The notes below the pieces were generated by a model. The model was not told the DNA's origin. It made no database searches and saw only the letters and a list, made by a program, of their open reading frames with translations. The translations under genes and the position numbers were made by a program. This document shows positions 19,680 through 26,413 of a stretch of DNA of 64,000 nucleotides, one piece after another. Source of the stretch: Cellulosimicrobium cellulans (lineage in GTDB: Bacteria; Actinomycetota; Actinomycetes; Actinomycetales; Cellulomonadaceae); NCBI RefSeq assembly GCF_016907755.1, contig NZ_JAFBCN010000001.1:3720001-3784000 (forward strand), in the 5' to 3' direction. Numbering within the stretch: position 1 is the stretch's first letter; each line of letters opens with the position of its first letter.

Positions 19680-20107
19680 GCCGGAATCCGTGACTGTCGT
19701 TGCCAAAATCGTCCCAATCCGTCGCGGACGCGCGCGGCGTCCTCGGCTGTTCCCAGGAGTTCGAAGGCGTACAGGTAGGGCACCTGGCACTTCGCGGAGA
19801 TGATGTCGCCGGCGATGCAGTAGGCCTCGCCGAAGTTGGTGTTGCCCGCGGCGATGACGCCACGGATCAACGACCGGTTGTGCACGTCGTTGAGGAACTT
19901 CACGACCTGGCGCGGGACGGCACCGCCCTCGTTGCCGCCCCCGTAGGTCGGGACCATGAGCACGTACGGCTCCTCGACGCGCAGGAAGCCCTCGGTCGGA
20001 CGCAGCGGGATGCGCTGGACGTCCATGCCGAGGGCCGGCAGGTCGAGCCGCTGGACGAACCGGTGCGTGTTCTCGCTGACGCTGGAGAAGTACACGAGCG
20101 ACCCCAC
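19676..20107 (-). CDS. nrdI: Flavodoxin-like NrdI, radical-cofactor maturase
   Basis: A 143-residue flavodoxin fold that supplies oxidant for assembling the dimanganese-tyrosyl radical of NrdF. Motifs are [18 protein letters not shown] (phosphate loop), [21 protein letters not shown] and [19 protein letters not shown], all characteristic of NrdI. The start is ATG at 20107, with GGTGCGTC rather than a strong ribosome site before it. It begins 81 bp after nrdH and ends overlapping nrdE by 4 bp. Confidence 0.95.
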   Translation of the reverse strand: MGSLVYFSSVSENTHRFVQRLDLPALGMDVQRIPLRPTEGFLRVEEPYVLMVPTYGGGNEGGAVPRQVVKFLNDVHNRSLIRGVIAAGNTNFGEAYCIAGDIISAKCQVPYLYAFELLGTAEDAARVRDGLGRFWQRQSRIPA

Positions 20108-20188
20108 GGGGACGCACCTCCGTCCTGCCCTGCTCCGCCTGCTTCCGTACGGGTTCCGAGGCGCCTCACGGCGCCCCGGTGAGGCCGG

Positions 20189-20434
20189 TCAGGCGACGAC
20201 CGGCGAGACCTTCTGCGCGAGCGCGTTGATCTGGTCGGGCCGGAACCCGGACCAGTGCTCGTCACCCGCGACGACCACGGGCGCCTGCAGGTAGCCGAGC
20301 CCGCGCACGAGCTCGAGCGCCTCGGCGTCCTGGCTGATGTCCACGACGGAGTACTCGATGCCCTTCTTGTCGAGAGCGCGGTACGTCGCGTCGCACTGAA
20401 CGCAAGCCGGCTTGCTGTAGACCGTGACGCTCAT
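20189..20434 (-). CDS. nrdH: Glutaredoxin-like NrdH, reductant for NrdE
   Basis: An 81-residue redoxin that passes electrons to NrdE. The active site is YSKPACVQCDAT (CVQC, the usual NrdH form). It also has VVDISQDAEALELVRGLGYLQAPVVV with the cis-Pro, and HWSGFRPDQI, the typical NrdH ending. Start ATG at 20434 with GAGGAG 9 nt upstream. It is the first gene of the operon and is preceded by about 135 bp of leader and NrdR-like boxes. Confidence 0.95.
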   Translation of the reverse strand: MSVTVYSKPACVQCDATYRALDKKGIEYSVVDISQDAEALELVRGLGYLQAPVVVAGDEHWSGFRPDQINALAQKVSPVVA

Positions 20435-20569
20435 GGGGTGGCTCCTCGTCTCTCGCGCTCTGCCCGGGATCGGTCCTCGGGGAGGGAGAAACATCTCTGA
20501 CCTCGAAGGACACCGGTGGAACTACGTCTGTGTGATTCACCAGAAGGCCTCCGGCCCCCTGGGTGTGCA

Positions 20570-20619
20570 ACCACTATACCTAGTGGTCGACACCGCGCCA
20601 CCGCACTAGATGTCGTGGT
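20570..20619 (-). promoter_or_regulatory. Tandem NrdR boxes and overlapping -10 of the nrd operon
   Basis: Box 1, ACCACTATACCTAGTGGT at 20570-20587, has 7-bp perfect arms. Box 2, CGCACTAGATGTCGTGGT at 20602-20619, matches it at 12 of 18 positions. The start-to-start distance is 32 bp, three helical turns, as known for NrdR pairs. On the operon strand box 1 contains TATAGT, a good -10, so repressor binding would cover the promoter. The NrdR gene itself is not in this window. Confidence 0.75.
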
Positions 20620-21158
20620 CGAACTTCACCCATCGGCGTGTGCTAGGAGCCATGGACCCATGGTCCCACCACCCTCTGACACGCCTCGGGAGGGCGTCGT
20701 CCACAGCCCGTCGTCCACCGCCCGGAGGTGTCCGGAACGGCTCGTTCCCGCGCCCCGGGACACACCGTCCACAGGGTGGGGACGACGTCGGTCCACACCC
20801 TGTGCGCCCTGCCGACGCACCCCCGGGACGCCTCTCCGCCTGCGCGCGGACGGGTCCGAGGCCCCCGGCAAAGGCGGACAATACAGACACGGAAGTCGGT
20901 GAAGTCGTCGGCGTGTCGCGCCCTCGGCGTGTCGTACGCCATGTCGGACGTCCTGTCGGACATACCCCGCGTCCGTTCGCCCGGCTTGCCGCGTTCGCCA
21001 CGTTCGCCGGGCTCGCAGGTCACCCGGAGCAGGTGATCCGCCCGCCGACGCGCGCGGTGGACGATCGGCTCGTCGGACGTCCACGACTGCGCCGAGGAGG
21101 CGGTCGAGATGCACCCAGAGCACGGACCTGAAGCCCGCAGCGACGCGGAGCGCGCAGG
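20620..21158. other. 539-bp gene-free region upstream of the antiporter, with repeated motifs
   Basis: No convincing gene is found here. The region contains TCGTCCACA (20697-20705), CCGTCCACA (20765-20773) and CGGTCCACA (20789-20797), each close to the actinobacterial DnaA box TTGTCCACA. Further right is an imperfect palindrome built from two TGTCGGAC copies (20941-20963). The 11-mer GTCGGACGTCC occurs at 20943 and again at 21072. Together with the NrdR boxes this is a regulatory stretch rather than coding DNA. Confidence 0.5.
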
Positions 21159-22643
21159 ATGAGCGCGGCTGACGCGGCCGCCGAGGGGCCGGCCGTCCCG
21201 GCCACGACCGCGCGCGCCCGCGCCAAGGTCCCGGCGAGCAGCTACATCTCGTGGATCGCCCTCGCGATGATGACGACGAGCTCGGTCGCGAGCCTGCGCG
21301 CCGCGCCCACGATGGCCGTCTACGGCCTGGCGTGCGTCTTCCTCTACCTCCTGCCGGCCGTCGTCTTCCTGCTCCCGACGTCGCTGGTCTCGGCAGAGCT
21401 GGCCTCGGGGTGGAGCGGAGGCGTCTACAAGTGGGTCTCCGAGGGCATCTCGAAGCCGATGGGCTTCCTCGCCGTGTGGTGCCAGTTCGCGATGACGATC
21501 TTCTACTACCCGAGCCTGCTCGGGTTCGTCGCGAGCACCCTCGCCTACGTGATCAACCCGAGCCTCGCGAGCAGCGGCGTGTGGACCGCCCTCGTCATCG
21601 TGGTCGTCTACTGGTCCGGCGTCTGGGTCTCCTCCCGCGGCACCAAGGGCGTCGCGGGGCTCGCGAGCGGCGGGCTCATCATCGGCACGCTCATCCCGGG
21701 CGTGATCCTCGTGACGCTCGGCGTCGTGTTCCTCGGGCAGGGCAACGCGTCCGCCGCACCGATGGACGCCGAGCACCTGCTCCCCGCGTGGGCCGGGCTG
21801 TCGAGCCTCGTGCTGATCGTCAACAACTTCCTGTCGTACTCCGGCATGGAGATGAACGCGGTGCACGTCGGGTCGCTGCGCAACCCCGCACGCGAGTTCC
21901 CGCGCTCGATCTTCCTCGCCATGGGCATGGTGCTGCTGATCTTCATCCTCCCCGCGCTCGCGATCAGCTGGGTCGTCCCGGCCGAGCAGCTCTCCCTGAC
22001 GGCGGGCATCATGCAGGCCTTCGACGCCGTGTTCGCCTACTTCGGCTCGCAGTGGCTCACCCCGATCATCGGGATCATGCTCGTCACGGCGTCCGTCGCC
22101 GGCATGCTCACCTGGTTGGCGGGCCCGTCCAAGGGCCTCCTGCTCATCTCGCGCCAGGAGGGCTACCTCCCGCCGTTCCTCCAGAAGCTCAACAAGAACG
22201 GCGTCCAGCAGAACATCCTCGTCACGCAGGGCGTCGTCACCACGGTGATCGCGCTGGGCTACGCGCTCATCCCGAGCGTGTCGAGCGCGTACTGGATCTT
22301 CTCGGTGATCACCACGCAGGTGTACCTGATCATGTACCTCCTCATGTTCGTCGCCGCCGTCCGTCTGCGCCGCCAGCAGCCCGACCACGCGCGCGGGTAC
22401 CGCGCGCCTCTGCTCGGCGCGCTGTGCGGGGTCGGCTTCGTCGCGTCGCTCGCCGCGCTGCTGGTCGGGTTCATCCCGCCGTCGCAGTTCGGGTCGGGCA
22501 GTCCTGGCTCGTACCTCGTCATCGTCGCCGGCGGGGCCCTCGGCCTGGGCCTCCTGGTCCCGTACCTGTTCTACCGGTTGCGCAAGCCGTCGTGGAGGCT
22601 CCCGGACGCGACGACGCAGGAGAAGGAGGCGAGCGCACCATGA
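21159..22643 (+). CDS. APC-family amino-acid antiporter (glutamate/GABA antiporter-like)
   Basis: A 494-residue, roughly 12-helix membrane transporter of the amino acid-polyamine-organocation family. The first helix carries IALAMMTTSSVASLRAAP, and the segments VVFLLPTSLVSAELASGWSGG and LSYSGMEMNAVHVGSLRNPAREFPRS resemble GadC-type glutamate/GABA exchangers. The C-terminus is short (ATTQEKEASAP), without the long plug of E. coli GadC. No glutamate decarboxylase gene is next to it, so the exchanged substrate is uncertain. Start ATG at 21159, with GGAG upstream. Its stop overlaps the next start as ATGA. Confidence 0.85.
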   Translation: MSAADAAAEGPAVPATTARARAKVPASSYISWIALAMMTTSSVASLRAAPTMAVYGLACVFLYLLPAVVFLLPTSLVSAELASGWSGGVYKWVSEGISKPMGFLAVWCQFAMTIFYYPSLLGFVASTLAYVINPSLASSGVWTALVIVVVYWSGVWVSSRGTKGVAGLASGGLIIGTLIPGVILVTLGVVFLGQGNASAAPMDAEHLLPAWAGLSSLVLIVNNFLSYSGMEMNAVHVGSLRNPAREFPRSIFLAMGMVLLIFILPALAISWVVPAEQLSLTAGIMQAFDAVFAYFGSQWLTPIIGIMLVTASVAGMLTWLAGPSKGLLLISRQEGYLPPFLQKLNKNGVQQNILVTQGVVTTVIALGYALIPSVSSAYWIFSVITTQVYLIMYLLMFVAAVRLRRQQPDHARGYRAPLLGALCGVGFVASLAALLVGFIPPSQFGSGSPGSYLVIVAGGALGLGLLVPYLFYRLRKPSWRLPDATTQEKEASAP

Positions 22644-23086
22644 GCGAGGTCACGGAGCGGCAGCCGCGCCGCGAGCGCCGGACCATCTACGTCGTCGCGG
22701 CCGTCGTGGTCGTCGCGCTCGTCGTCGTCGCGCTGCTCGTCCGCGGCGAGCGGCAGACGACGACGGAGGCCGAGCAGAAGGCGGAGCAGCTCCTCACCGC
22801 GCTCGCCGCCGCGGGCGCGCCGACACCGCAGGTCGACCAGGTCGTGCGGGTCCTCGGCGACGACGGCGGAGCCACGTGCGAGGACCCCGGCAGCGCGCTG
22901 AGCCGGGCGACCCTCCTGGGCCAGCTCGTCAACGGGGCCGCAGGTCCGGGCATGCGGCCCGTCGTCGCGGACAACCGCGTCGTCCAGGGACAGCTCCTCG
23001 TCATCCAGATCTACTGCCCGGACGAGCTCGCCGGGTTCCAGGACCTCGTGGACGGCCTGAAGCTCGACGACACGGTCAAGGGCTGA
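22640..23086 (+). CDS. Small single-pass membrane protein coupled to the antiporter
   Basis: A 148-residue protein with a basic N-terminus, one membrane helix (about 16-37, VVAAVVVVALVVVALLV) and an extracytoplasmic domain of about 110 residues. That domain includes a short helical, Glu-rich stalk and two Cys residues (GATCEDPG and IYCPDEL) that could form a disulphide. I do not recognise a family. The 4-bp ATGA overlap with the antiporter gene and a clear GGAGG argue that it is made in step with the antiporter, perhaps as a subunit or modulator. The function is unknown. Confidence 0.78.
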   Translation: MSEVTERQPRRERRTIYVVAAVVVVALVVVALLVRGERQTTTEAEQKAEQLLTALAAAGAPTPQVDQVVRVLGDDGGATCEDPGSALSRATLLGQLVNGAAGPGMRPVVADNRVVQGQLLVIQIYCPDELAGFQDLVDGLKLDDTVKG

Positions 23087-23126
23087 CACGGTCCGCCCCA
23101 GTCCGCGGCCGAGTCGAGGGCTGCGG

Positions 23127-24629
23127 TCAGTCCGTCGCCTGCGCGGCGACGGGCGTGGCCGACGTCGGCAGGGTGTGCGCCACCGCCGCGGCGGCCGAGG
23201 CGGCGTCGTGCACCGTGCCGCGCTCGGCCCGGTAGCGCCGCCCCATGACGACCGCCATGACGACTCCGAGCGCGCTGGTCGCGGCCATCACCCACGAGGC
23301 CGTGCCGAGGCCGGCGGCGAGCGCGTCGGCCGTCGAGGCGCCGTCGGCGGTGCGGTCCGCGACCACGGCGGCGTAGATCGAGGCGACGACCGCAGTCGCG
23401 ACGGCGGCGCCGACGTAGCGCGCCATGTTGGAGACGCCCGAGGCCGCACCGACCTCGTTCGCCGAGACGCACGCGGTGGAGGCCGAGGACGCCGGACCGT
23501 TGGACAGCCCCATGCCGACCGCGATGGCGATCAGGGGGAGGACGAAGGCGCCGTACCGCCAGTCGGCCTGGACGACCCCGACGACGCCGAACCCGACCGC
23601 GGTGAGGAGGAACCCGAGCCCCACGACCTGCCGACCGCCGATCTTCGCGGCGAACCGTGGCACGAGCGGGGCCACGATCACGAGCCCGGCCGTCGCGGGG
23701 AGCGTCGCGAGCCCCGCCTCGAGCGGGCTCAGCCCCAGCGTGGCGGGGTCCTGGAAGTAGATGCTGAGGAGGTACATGAGCCCGTTGATCGTGCCGGAGC
23801 CGATGAGGATGGCCGCGGTCGCGCCGACGAGCACGCGGTTCCGCAGGAGGGCGAGGTCGAGGAGCGGGACCGCGACCCGGCGTTCGACGACGACGAACAG
23901 CCAGCCGGCCACGACGGCGACCGCGAGGCTGCCGAGGGTCGCGAGCGAGCCCCAGCCCCAGTCGCTGCCCTTGCTCAGCGCGAGGATGAGGGGCGCGAGG
24001 GTGAGCGCGACGAGCACGGTGCCCGCGTAGTCGATCGAGCGGGAGCGGTCGGGGTCGCGCGACTCGGTCACGACCACGTACGTCAGGACGACGCAGGCCG
24101 AGGCCACGACGGCGTCGACCCAGAAGAGCCCTTGCCACCCCGTGAGGTTGACGAGCACCCCGCCGAGCAGCGGCCCCGCTGCGGCGCCGACGGCGGACGC
24201 CGCGCCCCACAACGAGACCGCCCGGAGCTGGGCGTCGCCGCTGTTGGCCACGGAGAGCAGGCTCAGCCCGCACGCCACGATGGTCGCCCCGGCCGCGCCC
24301 TGGACGAACCGCCCGGCGATGACCATGCCGCCCGACGGGGCGAGCGCGATGAGCACGCAGGACGCGACGAAGAGCAGGAGCCCGAGCTGGAACACCCGCT
24401 TGCGGCCGAACACGTCGCCCAGGGCTCCCGAGGTGACGATCACCGCGGCCCCGACGAGCGAGTAGCCGGTGACCGCCCACTGGAGGGTCGTCACGCTCGT
24501 GCCCGTGTCCTCGCTGATCGCGGGGAGCAGGATGCTGACCGCCGACGTGTTCGCGTTGACGACCAGCGTCGACAGGCACGCGGCGGCGAGCACCCCGCCC
24601 GTCCTGGCCTTGACCTCGACATCGCTCAT
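23127..24629 (-). CDS. MFS drug exporter, DHA2 (14-helix) family
   Basis: A 500-residue transporter of the EmrB/QacA type, which exports toxic compounds using the proton gradient. Features are about 14 hydrophobic segments, the N-terminal signature AISEDTGTSVTTLQWAVTGYSL, motif A LGDVFGRKRVFQLG between helices 2 and 3, and motif C-like GAASAVGAAAGPLLGGVL. The start is ATG at 24629; an in-frame GTG at 24653 is the alternative, and neither has a strong ribosome site. No regulator gene is adjacent. Substrates cannot be predicted. Confidence 0.88.
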   Translation of the reverse strand: MSDVEVKARTGGVLAAACLSTLVVNANTSAVSILLPAISEDTGTSVTTLQWAVTGYSLVGAAVIVTSGALGDVFGRKRVFQLGLLLFVASCVLIALAPSGGMVIAGRFVQGAAGATIVACGLSLLSVANSGDAQLRAVSLWGAASAVGAAAGPLLGGVLVNLTGWQGLFWVDAVVASACVVLTYVVVTESRDPDRSRSIDYAGTVLVALTLAPLILALSKGSDWGWGSLATLGSLAVAVVAGWLFVVVERRVAVPLLDLALLRNRVLVGATAAILIGSGTINGLMYLLSIYFQDPATLGLSPLEAGLATLPATAGLVIVAPLVPRFAAKIGGRQVVGLGFLLTAVGFGVVGVVQADWRYGAFVLPLIAIAVGMGLSNGPASSASTACVSANEVGAASGVSNMARYVGAAVATAVVASIYAAVVADRTADGASTADALAAGLGTASWVMAATSALGVVMAVVMGRRYRAERGTVHDAASAAAAVAHTLPTSATPVAAQATD

Positions 24630-24716
24630 GGCTGCGAGGCTAGGGAAGGTCACCCGGGTCGCGCCTCACCCCGTCCGGGCGAGACGGGAGGCCGCCCGCG
24701 CCCGCCGCGGTGCACG

Positions 24717-24753
24717 GCGAGGGCCCGCCCGGTGCGACCGGACGGGCCCTCGC
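24717..24753 (-). terminator. Terminator at the end of the sugar-utilization locus
   Basis: An 11-bp outer stem (GCGAGGGCCCG) and a 4-bp inner CCGG/CCGG stem with a TGCGA loop, lying 15 bp after the beta-glucosidase stop. Confidence 0.8.
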
Positions 24754-24768
24754 GGGTGGAGCGGTGTG

Positions 24769-26254
24769 TCAGACGGTCTCGTCGACCGTGGGGAGCGCGT
24801 TCGACGTCGCGAGCCGGCGGTACCAGTGCGCGGAGTCCTTCCACGTGCGCTCGAGCGTGTCGTAGTCGACGCGGATGATCCCGAAGCGGCGCTCGTACCC
24901 GTAGCCCCACTCGAAGTTGTCGAGCAGGGACCACGCGAAGTACCCGCGCACGTCGGCGCCCGCGTCGACCGCGGCACCGACGGCGTCGACGTGGTCGTGC
25001 AGGTACGCGACGCGACGGTCGTCGTGCACGCGGGGGGTGCCGTCGGCGTCGACGGTGACCTCGTCGTCGAACGCGGCGCCGTTCTCGGTGACCATCATCG
25101 GCTGGCCCGGGTAGGTCTTCGCGACGGACACGAGCAGCTCGGTCATGCCGGCGGGCTCGATGTTCCAGCCCATGGCGGTGTACGGGCCGGGCTGCTGGAC
25201 GAACTCCACGTCGTCGACGCCGATCCACGGGCTGTGGCTCGACGCGCCGTGGCCGTCGTTCTCGGACCGCTCGCCGTCGCCGGAGAAGTGGCGCACGCGC
25301 ACGGTCGAGTAGTAGTTGACGCCGAGGATCGACAGCGGCTGGCGCACCGTCTCGAGGTCGCCCTCCTGCACGAACGACCAGTCGCTCACGTGCGCGGTGT
25401 CGGCGAGCAGGTCGGCGGGGTACTCGCCGTCGAGCATGGGCGCGAGGAACGCGCGGTTGGCGAGCGCGTCGATCTTCCGCACCGCGTCGAGGTCCGCCTC
25501 GGACGACGGGTCGTCGGGCCGGATGACGTGCAGGTTGAGCGTGACGGACGTCTTCGCGTCCTCGCCGAGCTCGTCGCGGATCGCCTGGACGGCGAGCCCG
25601 TGCGCGAGGTTGAGGTGGTGCACGGCCGCGAGCGCCGCCGCGGGCTCGGTGCGGCCGGGCGCGTGCACGCCGGAGCCGTAGCCGAGGTAGGCGGAGCACC
25701 ACGGCTCGTTGAGCGTCGTCCAGGTGTCGATCCGGTCGCCGAGCTCGCGCGCCATGTGGCGGGCGTACTCGGCGAAGGCGTACGCGGTGTCGCGGTTGGC
25801 CCAGCCGCCGGCGTCCTCGAGCTCCTGCGGGAGGTCCCAGTGGTAGAGCGTGACGACGGGCTTGACGCCCTTCTCGAGCAGCGCGTCGACGAGGCGCGAG
25901 TAGAACGCGACGCCCTCGGGGTTGAGCGGGCCGGTGCCGCCGGGCTGGACGCGGGACCACGAGATGGAGAAGCGGTACGCGCCGAGGCCGAGGTCGGCGA
26001 TGTGCTGCACGTCCTCCTGCCACCGGTGGTAGTGGTCGTCCGCGACGTCGCCCGTGTCCCCGTTCAGGGTGCGGCCCGGGGTGTGGGAGTACGTATCCCA
26101 GACGGACGGCGTGCGGCCGCCCTCGGCGGCGGCGCCCTCGATCTGGTAGGCGGCGGTGGCGGAGCCCCAGAGGAAGTCGGTCGGGAACGTCCGGCGGCCC
26201 GACGCCGCGGGCGCGGCCTGGGCGTCGACGGGGGGCGGTGGTGTCGGTGGTCAC
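24769..26254 (-). pseudogene. GH1 beta-glucosidase, reading frame broken near the N-terminus
   Basis: About 490 residues if restored. From residue about 20 the frame encodes a full GH1 enzyme: [45 protein letters not shown] (acid/base Glu) and [12 protein letters not shown] (nucleophile Glu), ending [33 protein letters not shown]. This frame has a TGA just upstream and no ATG, GTG or TTG before 26010. A start there would delete the first strand and the QIEG substrate residues. A well-placed GTG at 26254 (GAGGA upstream) is in another frame. Removing one base from the six-G run at 26230-26235 joins the two as [12 protein letters not shown] and so on. It is either a real frameshift or a homopolymer sequencing error. 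It would cleave beta-glucosides after alpha-xylosidase trimming. Confidence 0.85.
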
Positions 26255-26361
26255 GAGGGTCCTCGCTGGTCGGTCGTCGGACGACGCGGTCCGCGACGGG
26301 TGGTCGGTGGGTGCTCGTGCGTCTCGGTGGGTGCGAGCGGGGCACGGGCCGGAGGTACAGG

Positions 26362-26401
26362 GGCGAGCATGCCATGGGAGCGCTTCCATGACATGCTCGC
26401 C
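26362..26401 (-). promoter_or_regulatory. LacI-type operator inside a 40-bp palindrome before the GH1 gene
   Basis: CATGGGAGCGCTTCCATG at 26373-26390 has the GAGCGCTT-type core of LacI/CebR-like operators. It is flanked by a perfect 10-bp inverted repeat (GGCGAGCATG at 26362, CATGCTCGCC at 26392). It lies 12 bp after the alpha-xylosidase stop and 108 bp before the beta-glucosidase start. It could be both a repressor site for the GH1 gene and a terminator stem for the upstream gene. Confidence 0.7.
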
Positions 26402-26413
26402 CAGGATACGTCC

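Noticed and set aside
20697-20797. DnaA-like boxes considered as part of a replication origin
   Set aside because: There are only three imperfect boxes, no AT-rich unwinding region, and no dnaA, dnaN or gyrB nearby.
20643-22388. Minus-strand frame of 581 codons across the antiporter and its upstream gap
   Set aside because: The composition is charged, low-complexity Arg/Asp/Glu. It mirrors the antiporter gene and has no start signal.
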